Source: Pseudomonas sp. BP8
GTDB taxonomy: Bacteria > Pseudomonadota > Gammaproteobacteria > Pseudomonadales > Pseudomonadaceae
Assembly: GCF_017875955.1 (NCBI RefSeq)
Contig: NZ_JAGINK010000001.1
Span: forward strand, 5,176,501-5,240,500
Direction of reading: 5' to 3'
Length of the DNA: 64,000 nucleotides
Shown: piece by piece, positions 13,950 to 21,418 of the stretch
Numbering within the stretch: the first letter of the stretch is position 1
Layout: every line of letters starts with the position of its first letter
The notes under the pieces: model-generated
Databases searched by the model: none
Told to the model about the DNA's origin: nothing
The model's input: the letters and a program-made list of their open reading frames with translations, nothing else
Made by a program: the position numbers and the translations under genes

Positions 13950-16588
13950 GCTGCTGGATCCGCCTGGGCCTGGAACCTACCCAGGACCTCAACACCATCC
14001 GTCAGGCCTATCGCGGCCTGCTGCCCGCACATCACCCGGAAACCGACCCACAGGGTTTTCAGGCCCTGCGTGAGGCTTATGAAGAAGCCCTGCGCCTTGC
14101 CCGTGAGCAGGTGCCCAGCACGGCGCCGCAGCCCGAGCCCAGCGAAGACGTCGCGTCGCCGGCCCTGCTGGGCTTTCGCCGCTTGCTCGAAGAGCCCACC
14201 CTGCGCTTCGACCCGCAGGCCTGGCAGGCATACCTCGTCGAACTCGACGAACTGCCCCTCGACGAGCTGGATGAGCTGAACTGGCGTCTACTGCACGAAC
14301 TGCGCAACTGCGGGCCGATCTCGCACCGCTGCGCCGGCCTGCTCGCCGAGCGCCTGGGCTGGGCCGAGCAACTGCTGCGCCTGAACGATCCGCACGAAGT
14401 GGAAGCCTTCCTCCAGCGCCTGGCAGAGCCCGACCCGTTCGATACGCAGCTGATGCGCGATTGGCCGCCTGCTGCGCAACTGGAGTCGCTGTGGTACTTC
14501 CGCAGCCTGGAGTACTGCTTCCGCCAGCGGCCGCTGTTCGAGTACGAGCAGTTTGCCGAGATCCACACCTGCCTGGCCTTCCCCGACGACGAGGCGCTGA
14601 TCCAGCGTCTGCTGGTGCAGTTCAGCCAGGCCGGCATCGGCAGCCGGACCCTCTATGCGCGCCTGCTGGAGCAGGTTGAACAGGCTCCGGATGATCCCGA
14701 CTTGCTGTTCCTGCTCGCCCGCCAAGCCGATGCGCTGGGCGCAGAACAGCAGGCGCTCGATTGCTGGCTGCGGCTGTGGCGCGAGCACCGCCACCCGCAG
14801 GCCGAACGCTGGCTGATCAACCTCTGCGCCCGCCATCAGCCGCAACGCCTGCCACTGCTGATTCAAGCGCTGGACCAGCAAAGCAGCCCCGCTGCCTGGC
14901 CAGACGACCTGCTCGACCCGGCCCAGGCCTGCGGCAGCCCGGCGCAGAGCCCGCAAACCCTGGCGCGCTGGCTGGAGGCCGCACGCCTGGAACTGGGCGG
15001 CATTGCGGCGACCTTCATCGACTGGCGGCTGGACGGCGACGACGAGCTGCCACTGCTCGCCTGGCTCCTTCAGGCACAACCCGAGCGCGAGCTGCATCGC
15101 CTGTACTGGCTGGCCTGGGCGCTGCAACGCGGTGAAGCCGAGCTGCTCCGTCTGGTGGTGGCCGAGCCGCCCGCCGAAGACGCCCTCGACGCCCTGATCA
15201 TCGAAGGTTTCCGCCGTCAGGCCGCGCAACAGCTGCACTGGCTCGAGCACGCCCCGGTGGTGCGCGCGCTGGTGCAGTTCTGCGCCAGCGACGACCCCGC
15301 CGCTGCGCTGCCCGAAGCCTTGGCCGAAGAGAACAACCGGCCGCTGTGCCGCGAATGGCTGCGGCGCCTGCGGCTGTATCCGGCGCATGCCCTGCATGAG
15401 CTCAACTGCCAGTTCGACATGCGCCGCCTGTTCACCCGCCCGTTCGCCTTGCATGTGCAGGAAGCGCTGGCCGAACACGGCGCCCAGTTGCCGATGCCGA
15501 GCGACAGCCAGGCAATCTGGGCCTGGCACCGGCAACAGCTGTTCATGCTGGCCCTGTTCGACCAGCCGGCGCGTTGGCTGACGTTGATCGATGCGCAACT
15601 GCTCGGCCAGATCGACTACCCCAGCGAGCACCCCTTCGCCGCCCTGCAAGCGCAGCTGCAACAAGTATTGCAAGGCCCCGACGGCAGCAGTGGCGTGCTC
15701 GGCAGCCTGGATTACAGCAATCCGCTGCAGGGCTTGCTGGCCAGTCGGCTGTTGACCCTGCGTACCGCGATCGACAGCAGCCGCCTGCCCAGCGCCGGGC
15801 AATTGCTCGCCTGCCTAGAAAGCGAGCCGACCGTGCTCGACGACTATCCGCTGGGCAAGCTGCTGTTTTGCGCGGTGCTGTATCACGACCGCAGCCTGGA
15901 TGAAGAACAACGCACCCGCCTGCGTAACCGTATCGAAGCGTTGTACATCGATGACTACTGGTACGAGCCGCTGCGCCGCGAACTGGTGGCAGGCAAGACC
16001 AAGCGGCCGAGCGCCGAGTTGCTGCAAAAGCAAGGGATTGCCAGCCGACCGTTCAATGATGCGCTGGATGCCCTGAACAGCCTGCTCAATGACTGCGCGC
16101 CACCCAAGACCCGCGTGTTGCGTGCACTGCAAAAGGCCAAGGACGATGTCGAGCTCGACCCCGGCCTGCGTTGCGCGATCATGGCCTTGCTGTCGTGGAG
16201 CGAACGTATGCTGGACAACGACTGCAAGCAACCGCCGGCGCAGTTCTGGGAGGTATGGAAGCTCAAGAGCCGGCTGAACCGGACCGGCTTTGCCCTGCAC
16301 CTGGGCGCAACGGTCGCCTGCGGCAGCCTGATGCAGGCGGTGCCGGGGATAATCGTGGTGATGGGGCTGCTGTTGATCAGCGGTGTCCTGCGGCGCCTGC
16401 GCGACCTTGGCCAGGGGGTACCGACCTTGCTGGTGCTGCTGGTGGTCAGCCGACTACTCCCGGTGGTGCCGCTGGTGCTGCTGGGCCTGCCGGGAGATAA
16501 GCTGCCCAACCGTTACGGGGCGGTGCCGGGCACGAGCGCATCGCTCGAGGGTGGCCTGCAGGCAACGTTGCGGCGGATGAACCGTTAA
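13946..16588 (+). CDS. J-domain co-chaperone-like membrane protein (DjlB/DjlC type)
   Basis: Large protein of 880 aa with a short N-terminal J-domain-like segment (RLGLEPTQDLNTIRQAYR, then QGFQALREAYEEALR). The canonical HPD tripeptide is replaced by HPE (HHPETD). A long helical region rich in Leu, Glu and Arg follows, and a C-terminal hydrophobic region (about residues 785-855) probably forms two or three membrane helices. It overlaps the DUF1266 stop by ATGA, which suggests translational coupling. By position it is the probable partner of the convergent HscC-like Hsp70. Whether HPE still stimulates an Hsp70 is unknown. Confidence 0.75.
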   Translation: MSCWIRLGLEPTQDLNTIRQAYRGLLPAHHPETDPQGFQALREAYEEALRLAREQVPSTAPQPEPSEDVASPALLGFRRLLEEPTLRFDPQAWQAYLVELDELPLDELDELNWRLLHELRNCGPISHRCAGLLAERLGWAEQLLRLNDPHEVEAFLQRLAEPDPFDTQLMRDWPPAAQLESLWYFRSLEYCFRQRPLFEYEQFAEIHTCLAFPDDEALIQRLLVQFSQAGIGSRTLYARLLEQVEQAPDDPDLLFLLARQADALGAEQQALDCWLRLWREHRHPQAERWLINLCARHQPQRLPLLIQALDQQSSPAAWPDDLLDPAQACGSPAQSPQTLARWLEAARLELGGIAATFIDWRLDGDDELPLLAWLLQAQPERELHRLYWLAWALQRGEAELLRLVVAEPPAEDALDALIIEGFRRQAAQQLHWLEHAPVVRALVQFCASDDPAAALPEALAEENNRPLCREWLRRLRLYPAHALHELNCQFDMRRLFTRPFALHVQEALAEHGAQLPMPSDSQAIWAWHRQQLFMLALFDQPARWLTLIDAQLLGQIDYPSEHPFAALQAQLQQVLQGPDGSSGVLGSLDYSNPLQGLLASRLLTLRTAIDSSRLPSAGQLLACLESEPTVLDDYPLGKLLFCAVLYHDRSLDEEQRTRLRNRIEALYIDDYWYEPLRRELVAGKTKRPSAELLQKQGIASRPFNDALDALNSLLNDCAPPKTRVLRALQKAKDDVELDPGLRCAIMALLSWSERMLDNDCKQPPAQFWEVWKLKSRLNRTGFALHLGATVACGSLMQAVPGIIVVMGLLLISGVLRRLRDLGQGVPTLLVLLVVSRLLPVVPLVLLGLPGDKLPNRYGAVPGTSASLEGGLQATLRRMNR

Positions 16589-16593
16589 ACGCG

Positions 16594-16610
16594 GGGCTGC
16601 TCTGCAGCCC
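16594..16610. terminator. Hairpin between convergent djl-like and hscC genes
   Basis: A perfect 7-bp stem GGGCTGC-TCT-GCAGCCC in the 30-bp gap between convergent stops. There is no T-run on either side, so termination activity is uncertain. Confidence 0.4.
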
Positions 16611-16618
16611 AAGCGGTA

Positions 16619-18325
16619 TCAGTAACGCAGCTCATCCAGCGCCTGGCTCAACTGCTGGCGCTGACGACTGATATCGCCCGCCTGCTGCCCGGCCAGCACG
16701 CTGTTGAACGCATCCAGCCAGCTCCCGATCAATTCGCGCTCTTCGCCCAGGCTCTGCATCCAGGCCCGCTCCAGCCGCGCCAGCAGGGTACGGTTAGGCA
16801 ACGCATCACGCGGATGGATCTTCAAACCTGACAGCCGTTCATGGCTGGCCTGTCGCGCTTGCTGATCAAGCCCGGTGGGGCTGCGGTCGATGCTGTGGCT
16901 GTGCTTGAGACCGGTCTCGAGGAAGGTGACGTCGACCTCGAGCAGGCCATTGATGTCGTAGCTGAAACGCACGTCCAGCGATTGGATCTGGCCGGTCGGC
17001 TGCAGCGGGATCTCGAAACTGTCGACCAGAATATTGTCGCGTACCCACGGCCGCTCGCCCTGGTACACCGCGATGCGCACCATCTTCTGCTCGGCATGGC
17101 TGCTGTAGAAGCGCTCGACCCGCGAGGTCGGGATCACCGTGTTGCGCTCGATGATCGGCGAAAACGCGCCGCTGTTGTCATCCCCACGCTGTGCGGCGAT
17201 GCCCAAGGTGTATGGGCAGACATCGGTCAGGATCAACTCGTCGATCGCCGCGTCGCGGGCCTTGCAGGCGGCCTGGCTGGCCGCGCCGAGGGCAACGATG
17301 GTGTCCGGGTCCAGATGCCGGTACGGCAGGCGACCAAACAGCTTGGCCACCAGTTGCTGGATCTGCGGCATGCGCGTGGCGCCGCCAACCAGCACCAGGC
17401 TGTCGAGCTCCTTGGGGCTCAGGCGCGCATCACGCAGGGCCTGTTCGATCGGCGCGCGCACTCGCGCCAGCAATGGCGCCCAGATGCCCTGCAGCTTGAG
17501 TTCGTCGAGGGCCCATTGCCGGGCCTGGCCGTCACCGTTCCAGGTCAGCGTCCACTGGCCTTCGCCGAGGTCATGTTTGAACTGTTCGATGGCGTCATGC
17601 AGGCTGGCCAGCGCCTTGGTTTCAAGTGCTTCGGCCTTGAGCGACCAGTCGCGCAGGCACGCTTGCAGCAGCGCGTCGGTGAAATCTTCGCCACCCAGGT
17701 AGTTGTCGCCCGTCGAGGCATGCACCTCGATCAACGGCAAGGCGTACTCCAGCACGGTGACGTCGAAGGTGCCCCCGCCCAGATCGAACACCAGCGTGCG
17801 CTCGAACTTCTGCTCGTGCAGCCCATAGGCCATGGCCGCGGCAGTTGGCTCGTTGATCAGCCGCTGCACTTTGAGCCCGGCCAGTTCTGCGGCAAACACT
17901 GTGCGTTTGCGCTGCTCGTCACTGAAATAGGCCGGTACCGAGATCACTGCCTCGCTGACCGGGCAGCCCAGGTAGGCTTCGGCATCCTGCTTGAGCGCAC
18001 CAAGGACCAAGGCGGAGAGTTCTTCCGCGCTGAAGCGATGCTCGCCCAGCTCGAAGCGCTTGTCGCTGCCCATGAAGCGCTTGAAAGCAGCGGCCGTGCG
18101 CAGCGGATGAGTCGTCAGGCGCGCCCGCGCGGCTTTGCCCACCAGAATGCTGCCGTCTTCATCGACGCTGACCACCGACGGCGTCAGCACCTCGCCCAGG
18201 GCGTTGGCGATCAGCTGCGCCTTGCCCTCCTGCCAGACGGCGATGAGGCTGTTGGTGGTGCCCAGGTCAATGCCGAGCAACGGCGTGGAGTGTGCGGGTG
18301 ATTGAGCGCTACTGGCATCCTGCAT
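16619..18325 (-). CDS. hscC: Hsp70-family chaperone HscC
   Basis: Cytosolic Hsp70 of 568 aa, shorter than DnaK (about 640) and close to E. coli HscC, lacking a long C-terminal lid tail. ATPase motifs: GIDLGTTNSLIAVW near the N-terminus, FDLGGGTFDVTVLE (about 180-195) and LVGGATRMPQIQ (about 310). A substrate-binding domain follows from about 370. The start at 18325 (MQDASSAQ) is chosen over an upstream ATG at 18388; a weak AAGAGA lies ahead. It is convergent with the DUF1266 and J-domain-like genes, reproducing the E. coli hscC neighbourhood in minimal form. Confidence 0.9.
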   Translation of the reverse strand: MQDASSAQSPAHSTPLLGIDLGTTNSLIAVWQEGKAQLIANALGEVLTPSVVSVDEDGSILVGKAARARLTTHPLRTAAAFKRFMGSDKRFELGEHRFSAEELSALVLGALKQDAEAYLGCPVSEAVISVPAYFSDEQRKRTVFAAELAGLKVQRLINEPTAAAMAYGLHEQKFERTLVFDLGGGTFDVTVLEYALPLIEVHASTGDNYLGGEDFTDALLQACLRDWSLKAEALETKALASLHDAIEQFKHDLGEGQWTLTWNGDGQARQWALDELKLQGIWAPLLARVRAPIEQALRDARLSPKELDSLVLVGGATRMPQIQQLVAKLFGRLPYRHLDPDTIVALGAASQAACKARDAAIDELILTDVCPYTLGIAAQRGDDNSGAFSPIIERNTVIPTSRVERFYSSHAEQKMVRIAVYQGERPWVRDNILVDSFEIPLQPTGQIQSLDVRFSYDINGLLEVDVTFLETGLKHSHSIDRSPTGLDQQARQASHERLSGLKIHPRDALPNRTLLARLERAWMQSLGEERELIGSWLDAFNSVLAGQQAGDISRQRQQLSQALDELRY

Positions 18326-18412
18326 GGTCGGTCTCTTGCTGACGATGAAGAGCCGGAGCAGAGCCTGCTGGCCGCTTCCGGCGGACAAGGGGCATTCTGA
18401 CGCAATGACAGA

Positions 18413-18440
18413 AACAAAAAAAGCGACCCTAAGGTCGCTT
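18413..18440 (-). terminator. Rho-independent terminator of the tRNA operon
   Basis: On the minus strand, stem GCGACC-TTAG-GGTCGC is followed by seven T residues and then GTTT. It lies 44 bp after the tRNA-Asp 3' end. Confidence 0.88.
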
Positions 18441-18483
18441 TCTCTGTCGTTTCAAGGTGTTCAGTGGGCCTTGAAACTCAATA

Positions 18484-18560
18484 TGGCGCAGCGGACGGGA
18501 CTCGAACCCGCGACCCCCGGCGTGACAGGCCGGTATTCTAACCGACTGAACTACCGCTGC
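18484..18560 (-). tRNA. tRNA-Asp(GTC)
   Basis: A 77-nt cloverleaf on the minus strand: acceptor GCAGCGG pairs with CCGCTGC, the anticodon stem-loop CCGGCCTGTCACGCCGG has anticodon GTC, the T-loop is GTTCGAGTC, and the 3' CCA is encoded. It is cotranscribed with tRNA-Val. Confidence 0.97.
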
Positions 18561-18573
18561 GCTATACATCGAG

Positions 18574-18649
18574 TGGTGGGTGATGACGGGATCGAACCGC
18601 CGACCCTCTGCTTGTAAGGCAGATGCTCTCCCGGCTGAGCTAATCACCC
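18574..18649 (-). tRNA. tRNA-Val(TAC)
   Basis: A 76-nt cloverleaf on the minus strand: acceptor GGGTGAT with ATCACCC, anticodon loop CTTACAA in stem TCTGC/GCAGA gives anticodon TAC, the T-loop is GTTCGATCC, and CCA is encoded. It is the first gene of the tRNA-Val/tRNA-Asp unit, with 13 bp between the two. Confidence 0.97.
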
Positions 18650-18669
18650 TTCGTCTCGGTGTGGCGCGC

Positions 18670-18698
18670 ATTCTACGGAGGACGTACCACCCTGGCAA
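18670..18698 (-). promoter_or_regulatory. Sigma70 promoter of the tRNA-Val-Asp operon
   Basis: On the minus strand, -35 TTGCCA and -10 TAGAAT are separated by 17 bp and are followed by a GC-rich discriminator (GCGCGCC), typical of stable-RNA promoters. The -10 lies about 20 bp upstream of the tRNA-Val 5' end. Confidence 0.85.
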
Positions 18699-18855
18699 GC
18701 ACTTTTTTCAAATAATTTTTCAGGGCTTTCAAGGACCTAGCGCAACCGGCCTTTTCTCTATTAATAAGTCGCTGATGGCCCTCTGACAGGGTTGGCCCGG
18801 CGGCACCACTCGGAGAATAATGCCCGCCTTATGCATTAAGGAGAGATCTACCCTC

Positions 18856-19776
18856 ATGTGGTTCAAGAACCTGCTGACCTACCGCCTGACCCAGGAAGTC
18901 CCATTCGAGCCCGAGGCACTGGAAGCCGCCCTGGCCAGCAAGCCGGCCCGCCCCTGCGCCAGCCAGGAGCTGACCACCTACGGTTTCGTCGCGCCCTTCG
19001 GCAAAGGCGAAGATGCTCCCCTGGTGCACGTCAGCGGCGACTTCCTGCTGATTGCCGCACGCAAGGAAGAACGTATCCTGCCGAGCAGCGTGGTGAATGA
19101 CGCTGTAAAGGAAAAGGTCGAAGAGATCGAGACCGAGCAGATGCGCAAGGTCTACAAGAAAGAGCGCGACCAGATCAAGGACGAGATCATCCAGGCGTTC
19201 CTGCCGCGGGCCTTTATCCGCCGCTCGATGATCTTTGCCGCCATCGCCCCACGCCTGGGCCTGATCCTGGTCAACTCGGCCAGCGCCAAGCGCGCCGAAG
19301 ACCTGCTGTCGACCCTGCGTGAAGTGCTGGGCTCGCTGCCCGTGCGCCCGGTCACCGTCAAGACCGCGCCAAGCGCGACCATGACCGACTGGGTCAAGTC
19401 GCAGGCCGCTGCACAGGACTTCTATGTCCTCGACGAATGCGAGCTGCGTGACACCCACGAAGATGGCGGGATCGTCCGTTGCAAGCGTCAGGACCTGAAA
19501 AGCGACGAGATCCAGTTGCACCTGGGCACCGGCAAGGTCGTGACCCAACTGGCTCTGGCCTGGCAAGACAAGCTGTCGTTCGTGCTCGACGACAAGACGG
19601 TGATCAAACGCCTGAAATTCGAAGAGTTGCTGCAGGAGCAGGCTGAGCAGGATGGTGGTGAAGAGGCTCAGCAGCAGTTCGATGCGAGCTTCCTGTTGAT
19701 GATGATGACCTTTACCGAGTTCTTGCCGGCGTTGTTTGAAGCGCTGGGTGGTGAAGAGATTCCGCAAGGGGTCTGA
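18856..19776 (+). CDS. rdgC: Recombination-associated protein RdgC
   Basis: Nucleoid-associated ring-shaped DNA-binding protein that modulates RecA, 306 aa, the standard length. The family N-terminus MWFKNLLTYRLTQ and the C-terminal FLLMMMTFTEFLPALFEALGG are clear. ATG 18856 is preferred over 18820 because of this N-terminus and the AAGGAGA ribosome site 11 bp upstream. It is followed by a long terminator-like hairpin. Confidence 0.95.
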   Translation: MWFKNLLTYRLTQEVPFEPEALEAALASKPARPCASQELTTYGFVAPFGKGEDAPLVHVSGDFLLIAARKEERILPSSVVNDAVKEKVEEIETEQMRKVYKKERDQIKDEIIQAFLPRAFIRRSMIFAAIAPRLGLILVNSASAKRAEDLLSTLREVLGSLPVRPVTVKTAPSATMTDWVKSQAAAQDFYVLDECELRDTHEDGGIVRCKRQDLKSDEIQLHLGTGKVVTQLALAWQDKLSFVLDDKTVIKRLKFEELLQEQAEQDGGEEAQQQFDASFLLMMMTFTEFLPALFEALGGEEIPQGV

Positions 19777-19808
19777 TCACTTCCTGCTCTATAAGCAGTA
19801 GCATCTCA

Positions 19809-19864
19809 GGGGCCGCTTGGCAGCCCTTCGCGGTTAAACCCGCGAAGGGTCGCCAAGCGGCCCC
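19809..19864. terminator. Long palindrome downstream of rdgC
   Basis: GGGGCCGCTTGGC and CCCTTCGCGG pair with CCGCGAAGGG and GCCAAGCGGCCCC across a TTAAA loop, with a single mismatched region. It resembles a REP-derived terminator and separates rdgC from the BASS transporter. Confidence 0.75.
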
Positions 19865-19903
19865 ACATTTGTCCGTCCCTATAAAAGAACAAGGACCTGC
19901 CCC

Positions 19904-20869
19904 ATGCGTGCCCTCGCCGCCCTCAGCCGCTTCGTCGGCAACACCTTCGCCATCTGGGTGCTGGTGTTTGCCTGCCTGGCCTTCCTTCAGCCGCAGTGGT
20001 TCATCGCCTTGAAGGTGGCCATCGTGCCGCTGCTCGGCCTGGTGATGTTCGGCATGGGCTTGACCCTCAAGCTCGATGACTTCGCCGCCCTCGCCCGCCA
20101 ACCTTGGCGAGTCGCGCTGGGCGTGGTGGCGCACTTCGTGATCATGCCGGGCATGGCCTGGTTGCTGTGTCAGGTGTTTCACCTGCCAGCGGAGATCGCC
20201 GTGGGCGTGATCCTGGTCGGCTGCTGCCCAAGCGGCACCGCCTCGAACGTGATGGTCTGGCTGTCCAAGGGCGACCTCGCCTTGGCGGTGGCCATCGCTG
20301 CGGTCACTACGCTGCTGGCGCCGTTGCTGACGTCGACGTTGATCTGGTTCCTGGCTTCGGCCTGGCTGCCGGTATCGTTCATGGACATGTTCTGGTCGAT
20401 CCTGCAGTTGGTGATGTTGCCGATCGTGCTGGGCGTGCTCGCCCAGCGGCTGTTGGGTGCACGGGTACAGATGGCAGTGCAGGTGCTGCCGCTGGTGTCG
20501 GTGGTGAGCATCGTGATGATCGTCTGCGCAGTGGTCGCGGCCAGCCAGGCGAAAATTGCCGAGTCGGGCCTGCTGATCATGGCGGTGGTGATCCTGCACA
20601 ACAGCTTTGGCTACTTGCTGGGCTACATGACCGGCAAGCTGTGCAAGCTGCCGCTGGCGCAGCGCAAGTCGTTGGCGCTGGAGGTCGGCATGCAGAACTC
20701 GGGGCTCGGCGCGGCGCTGGCTGCGGCGCATTTTTCGCCGCTGGCGGCAGTGCCGAGCGCGCTGTTCAGTGTCTGGCACAACATCTCTGGGGCGTTGCTG
20801 TCGACCTGGTTCCGGCGCATGGAAGAGCCGACCGAGCAGGCATCTGCGTCGGCGACTGACGCACGTTAA
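19904..20869 (+). CDS. Bile acid:sodium symporter (BASS) family transporter
   Basis: Inner-membrane secondary transporter of 321 aa with nine or ten hydrophobic helices. BASS signatures are seen: LLGLVMFGMGLTL early, VGCCPSGTASNVMVWLSKGD in the first crossover region, and EVGMQNSGLGAALA in the second. In bacteria such proteins carry organic anions such as ketopantoate (PanS) or other monocarboxylates; the substrate here is not deducible. It has a good GGACCTG-type upstream site and stands alone between two palindromes. Confidence 0.88.
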   Translation: MRALAALSRFVGNTFAIWVLVFACLAFLQPQWFIALKVAIVPLLGLVMFGMGLTLKLDDFAALARQPWRVALGVVAHFVIMPGMAWLLCQVFHLPAEIAVGVILVGCCPSGTASNVMVWLSKGDLALAVAIAAVTTLLAPLLTSTLIWFLASAWLPVSFMDMFWSILQLVMLPIVLGVLAQRLLGARVQMAVQVLPLVSVVSIVMIVCAVVAASQAKIAESGLLIMAVVILHNSFGYLLGYMTGKLCKLPLAQRKSLALEVGMQNSGLGAALAAAHFSPLAAVPSALFSVWHNISGALLSTWFRRMEEPTEQASASATDAR

Positions 20870-20883
20870 GTAGCGGTAGTGAC

Positions 20884-20917
20884 GGCCTCTTCGCGGGGCA
20901 AGCCCGCTCCTACAGGT
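20884..20917. repeat. Single REP unit
   Basis: GGCCTCTTCGCGGGGCAAG followed by CCCGCTCCTACAGG, a canonical P. putida-type REP, between the BASS transporter stop and the guanidine riboswitch promoter. Confidence 0.85.
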
Positions 20918-20972
20918 TTTGTGAACGCCTCGGAACTTGTCGGCCCTGACTCACCACGCGTGCGCACCTTGC

Positions 20973-21000
20973 CTTGAACAGGACAATTGTGCAGTATAGT
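20973..21000 (+). promoter_or_regulatory. Probable promoter of the guanidine riboswitch-gdx unit
   Basis: A -10 TATAGT at 20995-21000 lies just before the first riboswitch hairpin. An upstream TTGAAC at 20974-20979 is only 15 bp away, so the -35 assignment is weak. Confidence 0.55.
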
Positions 21001-21007
21001 GCGCACT

Positions 21008-21056
21008 GTGAGGACGACCTCACGACGCAGCGCGTGACCACCCAGGGGACGGCCCC
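21008..21056 (+). promoter_or_regulatory. Guanidine-II riboswitch (mini-ykkC)
   Basis: Two small hairpins carry the ligand-binding ACGR loops: GTGAGG-ACGA-CCTCAC (21008-21023) and GGGG-ACGG-CCCC (21045-21056), 21 nt apart. This is the established guanidine-II architecture. The element ends 27 nt before the gdx ATG, close to its GGAGA ribosome site, which fits control of translation initiation. Confidence 0.95.
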
Positions 21057-21083
21057 ATCATTGAAACGATGGAGACTCACACA

Positions 21084-21401
21084 ATGTCCTGGATCATCCT
21101 GTTCTTCGCCGGCCTGTTCGAAGTGGGCTGGGCGGTAGGCCTGAAGTACACCGACGGCTTCACCCGGCCACTGCCAACGGTACTCACCGTCGGCGCCATG
21201 GTCATCAGCCTCGGCCTGCTCGGCCTGGCCATGAAGGAGCTGCCGCTGGGCACTGCCTACGCCATCTGGACCGGGGTCGGCGCAGTCGGCACGGTAATCG
21301 CCGGGATCATCCTGTTCGGCGAATCGATGGCCTTGATTCGCCTGCTCAGCGTTGCCCTGATCATCACTGGCCTGGTCGGCCTGAAGGTCAGCGCCAGCTG
21401 A
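21084..21401 (+). CDS. gdx: Guanidinium exporter (SMR family)
   Basis: Small multidrug resistance family antiporter of 105 aa with four membrane helices, formerly SugE, that exports guanidinium in exchange for protons as an antiparallel dimer. Seen: MSWIILFFAGLFEVGWA with the essential helix-1 Glu, GTAYAIWTGVGAVGT and the C-terminal LIITGLVGLKVS. ATG 21084 is preferred over 21069 because it gives the family's usual 105 aa and follows GGAGA by 8 bp. The upstream guanidine-II riboswitch independently supports the function. Confidence 0.95.
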   Translation: MSWIILFFAGLFEVGWAVGLKYTDGFTRPLPTVLTVGAMVISLGLLGLAMKELPLGTAYAIWTGVGAVGTVIAGIILFGESMALIRLLSVALIITGLVGLKVSAS

Positions 21402-21418
21402 CCCTCCCCCCAGCACCT

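Noticed and set aside
14288..15802. A 504-codon open frame opposite the J-domain-like gene
   Set aside because: Antisense shadow with low-complexity composition; the sense gene is translationally coupled to its neighbour.
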